In this document: positions 23,301 through 33,220 of the stretch, piece by piece
Position numbering within the stretch: the stretch's first letter is position 1
Layout of the letters: every line of letters starts with the position of its first letter
Assembly: GCA_900208305.1 (NCBI GenBank)
Contig: OAPG01000002.1
Location: forward strand, 496,001-560,000
Reading direction: 5' to 3'
Source of the DNA: Melanopsichium pennsylvanicum
Lineage: Eukaryota > Basidiomycota > Ustilaginomycetes > Ustilaginales
Length of the DNA: 64,000 nt
Notes under the pieces: model-generated
The model's input: the letters and a program-made list of their open reading frames with translations, nothing else
Databases searched by the model: none
Told to the model about the DNA's origin: nothing
Position numbers and translations under genes: made by a program

Positions 23301-26180
23301 GTTGAAGAGATCTTGTGTTGATCAAGAAGGTAGATGTGCCAAGTAGTTCGATCAGAAGTTCTTTGCGAATTTGTCTGGGTAAAATATCGGAAGAGCCGAG
23401 CGATTCTGTTGCTGCCGCTTCGGGAGAGAAGGTGCCGGGAATCTGGTCAACGAGGTTCGAAACCTGGAATATGGATCCGAGCGACTGCGTTCGGGTTGGT
23501 TAAGGGAGTTTCCGGTGTGCAGATTGGCAATGAAAGAAGGGCTGCCAATTGTCAAGCGAAGTCGGGCTATGCTGCGGTGCCGATGGGGTGCCGATGCGGT
23601 GCGATGCGATTGATTGACGATGGAGGACGGGATGGTCGGGATGACGCGATAGATCCTCTCGAACGAGTATTCGATTGCGAAGACGATAGAGCAAACGAAT
23701 GCAGCGAAATTTTGAAGACAGCGACTTGTTGCTGGCTTGATGATTAGCGGTGACAACGAGGGTGTGTGGTTGAAGAAACGCAGTAGGGAAATATCGAGGC
23801 GGAGACCGAGGAGAGAGAGCACAAGTGACAAAATATGTCGGAAAAGAACCGGGAGGCGTGCGCAACAAGGATGATGGTTCGGACCAGTCAGTCAAAAGAA
23901 CTAGCTTGGCAGCGAGGGCCAACCAGACAGCCAGAGACAGCAGGCACGACAAAATGCCTGCGTGCGACAAAACAGATCCGCGTGTGTGTTGCGTGTGCGT
24001 GTTGGCGGGAGGCAGCTGAGCAGTCCAAAAGTTTGAGCGGCAATTCGGTTCAATTTGAGCTCACACGACGCAGCTAGCGATCCAGGAGAGCGAAATTACA
24101 TGGCAAGCCCCGTTCAACGCAGTTGCCAACCAGTCAACTTAACCAGCCAGACTGTGGAAGGGATCCATGCACCACACGGCTTCGAAAAAGGGGTCCAGCC
24201 TTAAAAAAATCAAATTGGATTTGATACTGAAAGTAGCTTTTTGTACTCGGAATTTAAATTTCGCTATGCCAGATAGCCAGAAAAGAGGGCTATCTCACTC
24301 AGCGAACAAAGAGCGATGGTGAGTAACCAATAGAAGGTCTGTCGAGCCATTTAGTAGGTGATTGCCTCTGCCCAATGAGTTGTAACTTACAGTATCTTCG
24401 CAGCTTGACAGGGATATGATTGCCTCCGATCAACAGAATTTGATGCACCAAAGTGGATCAAGGTGCTGGAAATGCTGTACAGCCGCTGGCATCTGCATGA
24501 TTTTGGGTCCGCCCAATTTGCCTACTGAAGAGTTAGCGTTCTTCTTGGCCTTCTTCTTTTATTGAAGGACCACGCACATGGCTCTCCAGTATCAGCTTAT
24601 CTCTCACTCCGCTAGCCAGACTTGGTCAAGTGTCGCCCGTCTTGAGCTGATCGGCAGTTGTCCGGGAAGCAGTGGACGGGGGCTGATTGTTGAAATTCAT
24701 CTTATCAGTCAAACCTTTGCGTTCAATTTCAAGGCCGGTAGCCTCGGAATCGGGATGATGGACTAGGATTTAGCCGATATGATGCAATTCACTTCTTGCA
24801 AGTTTCAACGACGTCATTCACGATTCAAATTGTTTGGACTTGTCTGGAGCTGCTCAAATGTCGGTGGTGACATCAAAGACAAAGGAACCAGCATGTTTGA
24901 CTCTCTGCTTGAGTCAATGCAGATGTGAGCGATGAGCACAACATTTGAAAGCTGCTGCCGAGTGCGGAGATGTCATGTCCGAGAATGCCAAACGCTCAAT
25001 TGTGACAACATGACGTTCTGCAGACCCAGCCTAATCGTTTGCGAGGCATAAGATCAAAGAACGAGATATTGTCTCACGTAGAAGCTCTAACCCAGCGATC
25101 CGCAAATCCTGTTTTGCCTTGCGGTTGCACGTGGATGACCTCGTCGATCTTATGGCCAGCCTCATCCTAAAGTCTGAACTCTCCCGCATCTTGCCCTTCA
25201 GGATGGATAGAATGGGCCAATCCAGAATTCTGGATTGCATCCAAAAGTTTGCACAAGGCCAAGCCCCTCGCACACCTTGTTCTGCTTGCGGGCGGTGACG
25301 AATGTGAAGCTACTCGGATAGCAATCCTGAGGTCGCTACTGGCAGCCAATATGCCACCCATCTCATCAATTTCAGGATGGTATTTGTAACACAATGTCGA
25401 AGCGCACTTTGGGGTGCATGACGTTGCGTCATCAATTTACGCTAGTGAATATGCTGGTCTTTTGTTCCTAGACGTTTGGAAGGATAGCGACGTTGCCTCC
25501 TTGTAGCATGCGATTGCCGAGCAACGCTAAAGCTTGGTCCAGACAGAATCGACCTGTAAACAACTGAGCGCCATTCTCGAATTGTCAGTAAAGTTGAGGG
25601 GCTGTCATCCACTTTGTCGCGGTGCAGGCGTCCATGTGCATCTAGACGCTCCATCACAGAATATTGTACATCAGATCATCTCTTGACCCTACCAGTACGG
25701 AAGGTGGATTTCCGCCGGACGTCAGCTGTCACAATGACGGTTTGAGTGCACTGTACAGTACAGAAGCAGCTGACTAGAGCGTATTCTACAGTACCTTGAT
25801 CACGCCGAAGATTTCTCTTACATGTGGTGAACGTATGTCCGTTCAAGCGTCTGTGGTCGTTGCACAAAGTTAGGGCAACCCATGGTGCGAACTTTCCCAT
25901 CGCAGATGACGGGGCGATAGCGCAGAGGGTATCCATTCACACCGCTTGGTTTGATTCAGTCTGAGTTGAAATTGTGCGTAGGAATGGACGACCAACAGAG
26001 CTTGAAAAATCTGCACTCAAATGTAGGAGAAGAGAGGGTCAAAACAGTAAAGAAGCCAGCAAAGCGCTCAGATCTTCATGCTAGTCGCACCGCTACTTGA
26101 GGATCGACCGCTCCTCTGAGGGAGGGAGATTGGATCAAGCAAAAATCACCGGAAGACGCCGGTGAGATGAGTAAAGTAGG

Positions 26181-26215
26181 AAGAGAGAGAGAGAGAGAGG
26201 GGGGGGAGAGAGAGC
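26181..26215. repeat. GA-rich microsatellite
   Basis: Runs of GA interrupted by a G8-9 block, within the ras-apyrase gap. Confidence 0.85.
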
Positions 26216-27274
26216 GTGGCGATCGGGACGAGGTGAAACACTGGGATGAGGCGGTGCGCCCGTGATTGATAGGTGCGGAATCGCGATAACCGAGGCAAGA
26301 TGCTGATCAATCCCCGCGCTACACTTTCGAGGAAGGCCACCAAAGACCCATCTCTCTCGATACAGAGCGGTCTAGAGGAGTGTACAGTAAAGTTGAAACA
26401 ACACAAAAGAAGGCTTTCACACGGCTCGATGTATCAACCCGACGGTCGGGATGCCATGTGGATCGATCCAGACAAAGTTGCACTCGATGATCATCGGCGT
26501 TTTGTGGTTTCTTGTTAGAGCAGCTTCCACACCATCTTTAACTCCAAGCTCGGTTGCGTTTGACGAGATGCATGGCGATTGGATCGTGAAAAATCACAGG
26601 CGAATCATCACACTGCTTTGGTGGCAAGGCTATTTTGAATTTTGAGTCGGGATGCGTTTCAGCGGTACTCTCTGCTCGCCTAGAGCCTTGACAAGCCAGT
26701 TGGTAAAACCAAATTTAGATCATTTTAGGGGCGGTGCACACAACGTGCCGCCGTCTGGCCTCGGTGCGGTGCCTCTTTGTGCCTCTTGTTATTGACCAGA
26801 GGATATTGAAATTTATGTGAATCAAGAAAACTCTTTTTACGCTCGTGATACAGGCCGCATTGCTCGACTTCGGCGTCGCCGCCGCGCTCGGTTGGCTATG
26901 CCCCGACTCACCTGGGTCAGTTGGTTCCAAACCTTTCCCCCACGTCCAGACCGAAGGGGACGCAGAGTGTGCCTCGCTTTCATTCACTGATCTGGCGCTC
27001 TGATCAAATGTGCTGACTCTTGCCGTGCCCAGTCAATCAAACTGAACGCTCGCTGCATACATTTTGCCGCGGAGAACAAACCCACTCTGCATAATCAATC
27101 GACCTGTTTCGCCATGCACTGTGCTGATTGAACTTTTTTGTTTTGAAAACAAAACACCATTTCGCTCCTTATTTTGGAATTGTTCCAATAATTTCTCACC
27201 GATGCACACACGCCACGCACGCTTCCTCATTTCACCGACGCCCCGCAATCCGTCACTGTGCTCTCTCAGTCCTG

Positions 27275-27346
27275 TGTGTATCCACTTGTGTTTCCACTTG
27301 TGTTTCCACTTGTGTTTCCACTTGTGTTTCCACTTGTGTTTCCACT
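27275..27346 (+). repeat. 12-base tandem repeat, six units
   Basis: Six head-to-tail copies of TGTGTTTCCACT; the first copy has A at position six, the other five are identical. It lies about 400 bases upstream of the apyrase ATG, in its promoter or leader. Confidence 0.95.
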
Positions 27347-27751
27347 CAAGGCTGATCCCAACATCTGCATAGGAATCAGATTCATTCCATTTTGAATCTT
27401 CAACTTGACTCTTGCTACCATCCTCACTAAACAATCACCTTTGTCCTTTGACCTCATATTGTCAGCATCCCCCCGAACACAACCACAACAGCCAACGTCA
27501 ATCACAGCCTCGGATCGCTTCCGGTAGCAGTTGACGCAGCCATCGGTCACTATTCCACATCGCGTCTTTCGTCTCTCGATACACAGCCACCATCTTCGTT
27601 CGCATCCACCGACAAGTCCAGCGGGTACTATCGTACCTTCCAGCAGCGCACGTTCACATGTGCAACTAAGCTGGTGTGTATTCGCTTCCCACGCACTATC
27701 TTTTGCTCTCCCATAGATCTACGCCCAAACCCCATAACCCCGACCGTCACG

Positions 27752-30631
27752 ATGAGCTACCCAATACAGGGATCATCCTCACAGCCTTACGCAGCCTACA
27801 CCTTCAACACACCCGTCAAGCAGCGCCAGCGACGACAACTCGCCACGTCATCACAAGAAAAGCAGCAGCAGCCTCGTCGAACACAGCCTTCCTACGTACA
27901 GCCACGTGAGAACGTGGCCGATGCTTTCACCTGGAATGCTGCAAAGGCTTCAAAGTCAAAGCTGAAAGAATCACCACTCAAACATGCTGCTCCTGGTGCA
28001 GCGCAAGTTGACGCGCCCGCATCCTGGCTAGAAGGTCGAAAATACGCGGTCCTCGTCGACGCTGGCTCGTCCGGCTCTCGCATGCAGGTTTACTCGTGGA
28101 AGGACCCCAAGCTCGAACGGGCATTGCGAGCAAGCAAGGGTTTGGATGCCAAAGTTCTGCCCAAAGTAGAAAAGGGCACATGGGAGAACTCTGGCATGGA
28201 TTGGAGCCTCAAAATCGAGCCTGGTCTCTCTTCCTACGGCGACCACCCCGCTGATGTAGGCAGCCACTTGAAAGTGCTTCTTGACCATGCCGAAAAGATT
28301 GTTCCTCCGTCTGCATTGGCCGAGACGCCAATCTACGTCATGGCAACAGCAGGCATGCGGCTTCTGCCGGATCACCAGCGTGAAGCGGTCCTCAGCGAGA
28401 CGTGTCGCTACATTCGCCAACACACCAGCTTCAGCATCGACGGCGGAGGATGCAGCGAGCATGTCCAGGTCATCAGTGGCGAGGAGGAGGGTCTTTTGGG
28501 TTGGATTTCCATCAACTACCTCATGGACGGTTTCCACATTCGCGGCAAGAAGGCTTCGCTTGATGGCGAGACCGACATCATGGAAGGCAAATCCACATTC
28601 GGGTTCCTCGACATGGGTGGCGCCAGTACCCAGATCGCTTTCGAGCCCAGCAAACAGGCACTCCAAGGCGAGGGTGCAGCTGCCGAGGCTGAGTTGACAA
28701 CGGTTCCGTTGCGCATGCTTGATGGCACCGAGGTGTCTCACGAAGTCTTTGTCACAACCTTCCTCGGATACGGCACAAACCAGGCCAGGAACCGCTACAT
28801 CGACCTTCTCGGCTCAGAAGACAAGGCCCAGGCTTCTAAGCACGCCCTAACTGATCCTTGTCTCCCCAACGGACTGCAGCTGTCCGAGATCGACGGCAAA
28901 CCGGATGTCTCGCTCACGGGCACCGGCAACTTCACCGCCTGTCTCGAATCCATACATCCTCTCTTGGATAAGGAGGCAATGTGCAACAAGCCACCTTGTC
29001 TGTTTCACGGCGTGCACGTTCCCAAGATCGATTTTAGCGTCAATCACTTTATTGGCGTATCAGAGTACTGGTTCAGCTCCCAGGATATCTTCGGTCTCGG
29101 TGGCGTTTACGACTTTGTCGACTTCCAGAAAGCAGCTGTCGACTTTTGCGGCAAGCCTTGGGCTGAGCTCAAGCAACATCTCGATGCAGGTGATCTCTTT
29201 GGACCAGCAGTACAACTCAACCGTCTGCAAACGCAATGCTTCAAGGCCGCATGGATGGTCACTGTTCTCCACGAGGGAATCGGCATTCCTCGTATCGTCG
29301 ACCACAAGGGTGCAGGCGACGGCACGGACCACGCAGACGAGGCGCAGGGCAAGGGTGAGCAGAAGAATCTGTTCCAGAGCGTCAACGATATCGATGGCTT
29401 CTCTGTCAGCTGGACCTTGGGTAAAGCGGTTTTGGAGGCCAGCCGCGACATTCCACCTGCACCCGGCTCGCTTCCGTCACCGTTCGACGAGTTGAACAAG
29501 TCCAACTCCAAGCTTGGAAAATGGGATCCCTTCCGACCCAAGTGGCCTACTACCGGCGAAGGCTCCGCTTTCCCACCGGCCCTGGGTGGAGCTAGCAGGC
29601 ATGTCAGCCCGGTCTCGTTGATCATCATGGTCGCCATTTTCCTGTCCCTGCTCGTCACTTGCATTTGCACTCGAGGACGTGGTCCACGTGCCACCAGAAG
29701 GCGTGCAGTTATCAAGGAGATGCTGCCTCCTCCCATCGGTACCTTTGGCGGCCTCTGCAGCCCCAAACGCATTGGGCGAGGAGACTACGTTTTGGCCAAC
29801 ATGGAGGAGGCTACTGGCGACGTCTTGAAGCGTGGATTCTGGTCCAAGCTTGGCAAGCGAGCTGAAGGAAATGACTACAGTCCCACCATGGAGGCCGAAT
29901 TTGGCTTCAACTCGGAAGGCAGCTCGGAAGAGAGCAGCGCAACGAGCGCATCAGCTGGTCGAGGTTCACCAGGCGGTTCGCGCAAACGCTCCAATACCGG
30001 TATCGCCGGCGTTGTTGGCTGGCCAGTGCGTCGGGTGACGCTCGCCTTGACATCCACCTTCCCCTCGCTTGCCCCTCGACGCGCCACCCGGGCTAAGAAA
30101 CGCAACTCGAGTCTACCCATAAGTCGAGTTGATCCAGATGGCACGCTCGCTCACGGTCGCATCGCTGCGAGGCGCGGTTCAGCTACACCAACCATGGTTC
30201 GTGTCTCGCGTCCGGCGTCTCCCACTTTCACGGGTATCACCTCCGGCACCGCCATCTCACGACCTGCATCGCGTACTTCCAGTCGAGCTCCCACACCCGT
30301 GCTTGGTCACCGTCTTACGTCAGCTTCCCTCACTACCAGATCCGGCCTCACCACTCCCGGCGGCACAATCATGGTGAGCAGCTCTGCTCCCGGCGGCGTA
30401 GTGTCGCCGACTGGTGGTGGCTCGCCTCTTGGCGAGCGTCATAATCGACCCAATCTCTTTGCAGCCTCACTCAGCCGCGCGCACTCGATTACAGACTTGA
30501 CCACGATTGAATCTGGTTTGCTTGGTGCACACACCGCCACCACACGCACACCTTCCAGGCAGGGCTCCCCAGCGCCTCACCTCAGTCCCATGACCGAATT
30601 GCGCAATGACGACAGCTCGCCTGTCGTATGA
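27752..30631 (+). CDS. Golgi-type apyrase, GDA1/CD39 family (Ynd1-like)
   Basis: The ATG at 27752 gives 959 residues; the frame is open upstream but only to a GTG. Apyrase conserved regions are in order: VLVDAGSSGSRMQVYSW (about 98-114), YVMATAGMRLLP (about 195-206), SGEEEGLLGW (about 241-250) with the catalytic Glu, and FLDMGGASTQIAFEPS (about 285-300). One transmembrane segment (SLIIMVAIFLSLLVTCIC, about 620-637) precedes a Ser/Arg/Pro-rich tail of some 320 residues. These enzymes hydrolyse nucleoside di- and triphosphates in the Golgi lumen, removing the UDP or GDP left by glycosyltransferases. Yeast Ynd1 has a single C-proximal membrane segment and a cytosolic tail, matching this layout; Gda1 has its anchor at the N-terminus. 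The long tail is unusual in length and likely disordered. Confidence 0.93.
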   Translation: MSYPIQGSSSQPYAAYTFNTPVKQRQRRQLATSSQEKQQQPRRTQPSYVQPRENVADAFTWNAAKASKSKLKESPLKHAAPGAAQVDAPASWLEGRKYAVLVDAGSSGSRMQVYSWKDPKLERALRASKGLDAKVLPKVEKGTWENSGMDWSLKIEPGLSSYGDHPADVGSHLKVLLDHAEKIVPPSALAETPIYVMATAGMRLLPDHQREAVLSETCRYIRQHTSFSIDGGGCSEHVQVISGEEEGLLGWISINYLMDGFHIRGKKASLDGETDIMEGKSTFGFLDMGGASTQIAFEPSKQALQGEGAAAEAELTTVPLRMLDGTEVSHEVFVTTFLGYGTNQARNRYIDLLGSEDKAQASKHALTDPCLPNGLQLSEIDGKPDVSLTGTGNFTACLESIHPLLDKEAMCNKPPCLFHGVHVPKIDFSVNHFIGVSEYWFSSQDIFGLGGVYDFVDFQKAAVDFCGKPWAELKQHLDAGDLFGPAVQLNRLQTQCFKAAWMVTVLHEGIGIPRIVDHKGAGDGTDHADEAQGKGEQKNLFQSVNDIDGFSVSWTLGKAVLEASRDIPPAPGSLPSPFDELNKSNSKLGKWDPFRPKWPTTGEGSAFPPALGGASRHVSPVSLIIMVAIFLSLLVTCICTRGRGPRATRRRAVIKEMLPPPIGTFGGLCSPKRIGRGDYVLANMEEATGDVLKRGFWSKLGKRAEGNDYSPTMEAEFGFNSEGSSEESSATSASAGRGSPGGSRKRSNTGIAGVVGWPVRRVTLALTSTFPSLAPRRATRAKKRNSSLPISRVDPDGTLAHGRIAARRGSATPTMVRVSRPASPTFTGITSGTAISRPASRTSSRAPTPVLGHRLTSASLTTRSGLTTPGGTIMVSSSAPGGVVSPTGGGSPLGERHNRPNLFAASLSRAHSITDLTTIESGLLGAHTATTRTPSRQGSPAPHLSPMTELRNDDSSPVV

Positions 30632-31469
30632 AGCAAGCAAGCATTCATGATTTAAGAGTCAAAGGACGCTTCTGTCGTTGGAACGCTTTCAGCAAACCAC
30701 TGTAACACTCACACGGACAATGGCGGCCATGCTGCCGCCCATGATTACTCTTTTGCATTTGATATTAATTTCTCCCCTCATCTTTGGGTCTGTCTGCCTT
30801 ACGCTTAGGTACTGTTTTCCCTCCTCTCCATCTTTGTTATTCACGCATCTTGATGCTGTGACCTTTTTACCTTTTGACGCAATAGCATTATTCTCGTTTC
30901 ATGAGACATGGGATTTTTTTTTTTCGTGTTTGTGAGTGAATTGGGTTGATTTTGGGATGCTGTTATCGTTTTGGGATGGTATGGCTGTCGATGTTGTAAA
31001 CACGATTGAGAATTTTATATTTTGTTTTACGTGAGAGTAAAAAAAATGAAGAAAGAGATTGGAGTCGGAAATCAAACCAACCACGATGGTGGAGGATCAC
31101 GAGGTTTTGTTATAGTTTTAGTTTTAGTTTTTTTGGGGGTGTTAAGAGTGCTATGATCGATGGAAAATGCAAATATGTGTGGGTGTGAAACAAGAAAGAA
31201 AAAAAAAAAAAGATGTTTTACAGAAAAATCACTATTGGCTTACACACACAGAAAGAGAAAGAGAGATAAAGAGAGAAGTATGCTGTGTACTGTGTGCTGT
31301 TTTGAACCAAGTGCGAGTGAAGGAGGTGATGAGGACATGAGACGGTGTAGAATCCGACAAAAGTATATAGTGGTGCTTGTACCAGTGGAAAGATGTAGAT
31401 GGGTGTCATTTTGAAAAAAAATAAAAATGCTTTGACGCAGTAATCATATTACGAAATTCATGTTGCTGG
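30632..31469. other. Convergent 3' flanks of apyrase and Tma46 genes
   Basis: No coding region. The DNA is AT-rich with T and A homopolymers (for example near 30915-30923 and 31197-31210) and holds both 3' UTRs. Confidence 0.6.
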
Positions 31470-32540
31470 TTATACTGACAAGTTCTTGACACCGTTCGTT
31501 ACGCCATTAGTGTCATCATCTCCATCATCCTCCTCCTCATCCGAAATTCCATTCTGAGCGTCATCATCCTGTCTACCCTGTTCCCAATCCTTATTCATGT
31601 ACTGATTCAAATCAAACTCTCCATCATCATCACCATCATCCTCATCCTCATCCATATACATGTCTGGATTGAGCGAAAACATTTCCCTACCGCTCAAACC
31701 GGCCATCTTGTTCGCTGCTGCTTGCGCCTCCTTCTTCTTTTTCAACATTTCTGCTTCGGCTGCCTTCTTGTCCATCCTCTCCTTCTTCCATTTTGCAAAG
31801 GTCTCGGCGGTAACCGGTGTTAGATTCGAACCAAGCTTGTGACGTTCTGTTTCCAAAAACTCCTCGAGCGAAATTTCGTTTGCCTTTTCGAGTGCTTCTA
31901 GTTCCTTCTTTTGCGATTTGAGAACAAATCCTGGTGGCAGACGATGTCGATACATGCACTTTTCACCTCCATTGGGACATTCCCAAAACCAACCGTACTT
32001 GCCATCCTCAACCGCCTGGAGGAAGAACTTGCATACCTTGTCGGTGGTGGATTTGGGATTTCCGTGCTTGCTGAGAATCACATCGTTGAGTTTGGCATCG
32101 TCCCACTTGTCCATCGTGTCGTTTTTCTTATCCGCCTCTTCATCTCGCATATCGACGTACAAGTCCTTCTTCTCCGTCTTCCTCGCCGCATCAGTGCTAT
32201 GTCCGTATTTACACTTGGTGCCTTTATCGCATCTCCCCGCTTTCCAGAATGCACACGTAACCGTCTTGGGATCAACTCCAAATGGTACTTTGGGTTGCAC
32301 AATTGCAAACATCGGATCCGCAGCAAGCTCCTTTGCTGCTTTGGCAGCTGCTTTCTTTTCCTCTTCCTTCTTCTTTTCTTTGGCAAGCTGCTCTTTGGAT
32401 TTACCAGCCACCTTTTGTTGCTGTTGAATCATGGCTACTGTCTTTTGACCCTTGCCACCTTTCTTGTTCTTCATTCCAAAAGTCTTGTCGACCGCGACTT
32501 TGGAGCCTCCTCCTCCCTTGTCCTTCCCTTTTGGCGGCAT
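31470..32540 (-). CDS. tma46: CCCH zinc-finger translation factor Tma46 (DFRP1/ZC3H15 family)
   Basis: The intronless 356-residue product starts MPPKGKDKGGGGSK and has a Lys/Ala/Glu-rich helical stretch (about 40-75). Two CCCH fingers follow: C96, C104, C110, H114, and C170, C188, C195, H199. The DFRP core follows (KANEISLEEFLETERHKL), and then a very acidic C-terminus with DEDEDD runs. Tma46 binds and stabilises the ribosome-associated DRG GTPase Rbg1 and associates with translating ribosomes. The architecture and spacing match the family closely. Its ATG lies just 7 bases downstream of a (CA)n(TA)n tract in the leader. Confidence 0.95.
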   Translation of the reverse strand: MPPKGKDKGGGGSKVAVDKTFGMKNKKGGKGQKTVAMIQQQQKVAGKSKEQLAKEKKKEEEKKAAAKAAKELAADPMFAIVQPKVPFGVDPKTVTCAFWKAGRCDKGTKCKYGHSTDAARKTEKKDLYVDMRDEEADKKNDTMDKWDDAKLNDVILSKHGNPKSTTDKVCKFFLQAVEDGKYGWFWECPNGGEKCMYRHRLPPGFVLKSQKKELEALEKANEISLEEFLETERHKLGSNLTPVTAETFAKWKKERMDKKAAEAEMLKKKKEAQAAANKMAGLSGREMFSLNPDMYMDEDEDDGDDDGEFDLNQYMNKDWEQGRQDDDAQNGISDEEEDDGDDDTNGVTNGVKNLSV

Positions 32541-32565
32541 GTTGAGGTATATATATATATATATA

Positions 32566-32600
<35 letters not shown>

Positions 32601-33220
32601 TGGTGCAGGAGTACGATGCTGCGGTGGAGTGCGATAGATCCTGTAGGACAGTGGGCAGCTGAGCCGAGTTTACTCGCGCGTCAAAGTTGCAAAGAGTGCC
32701 GTGCGAATCGAAACGAAGAAATTTGGCACCAGTCGTTTTCCTGAAACCCTTCTCCGACTGAGCAGGTGGAGAGAAAGGTGTTTAGCTAGCGTAGAAGACA
32801 AATGGTATAGAATGAGGCTCGAAGTGAATCTCAACGGTGTCGAGCGAGTTGGTGCAAATTGGAAGATGGAGGAAAAGTCGCGTGCCTCCAAAAAAAACGT
32901 TGCCTAAATTCAAATGGTCCTCAAATTGGTAATCAACTCCTCAGCTGGAAATGTAATCCTACTTCACGTTTCTATTCAACCTTGCCCGATCCAGCTAGAA
33001 TCCCGATCGCACACGCCAAAAGTCTAGTTCGTCATTCCGCATCAACTCTGCTTTGCTTGGATCCACCGCGTTGTGCTCTCTTCGATGATGCTGATACCAT
33101 ACAGTATGTCTTGGCCAGCAGAACAATCGACACTCAGGCATTCTCGTCCTCACAATTGGGCATGACAATATGCATTAATGCTAAGATGATCGCTCATACA
33201 TTCTTGTGCAGAATCTGTGC
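32541..33220. other. Intergenic: Tma46 leader/promoter and tdp1 3' flank
   Basis: No gene supported. It contains the TA/TG microsatellite at 32548-32599 immediately before the Tma46 ATG. Confidence 0.6.
32548..32599. repeat. TA/TG compound microsatellite in the Tma46 leader
   Basis: About nine TA units, one interrupting C, then sixteen TG units on the plus strand. Read on the coding strand it is (CA)n(TA)n ending 7 bases before the ATG at 32540. Confidence 0.95.

Larger units (their letters stand above)
23301..27751. other. Long intergenic gap (4.45 kb) between ras and the apyrase gene
   Basis: This is the largest gap in the window. Both flanking genes point away from it, so it holds two promoters. 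Stops are dense in all frames. A GA-rich tract lies at 26181-26215 and a 12-base tandem repeat at 27275-27346. A minus-strand frame at 25166-25438 looks weakly coding but has no start and continues past in-frame stops. No RNA gene was recognised. Confidence 0.5.

Noticed and set aside
25222..25233. Palindrome CCAGAATTCTGG
   Set aside because: A 12-base palindrome is expected by chance at this scale; no surrounding structure.
27266..27550. Minus-strand frame with repeated NTSG peptide
   Set aside because: The repeat peptide is a translation of the 12-base DNA repeat; no start context or homology supports a protein.
27674..27751. 26-residue extension of the apyrase
   Set aside because: It would start at GTG; the ATG at 27752 follows directly.
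23301..27751. tRNA or other small RNA genes in the long gaps
   Set aside because: T-loop-like words (such as GGTTCGAAAC near 23454) were checked, but no cloverleaf with matching acceptor stem was found by eye.
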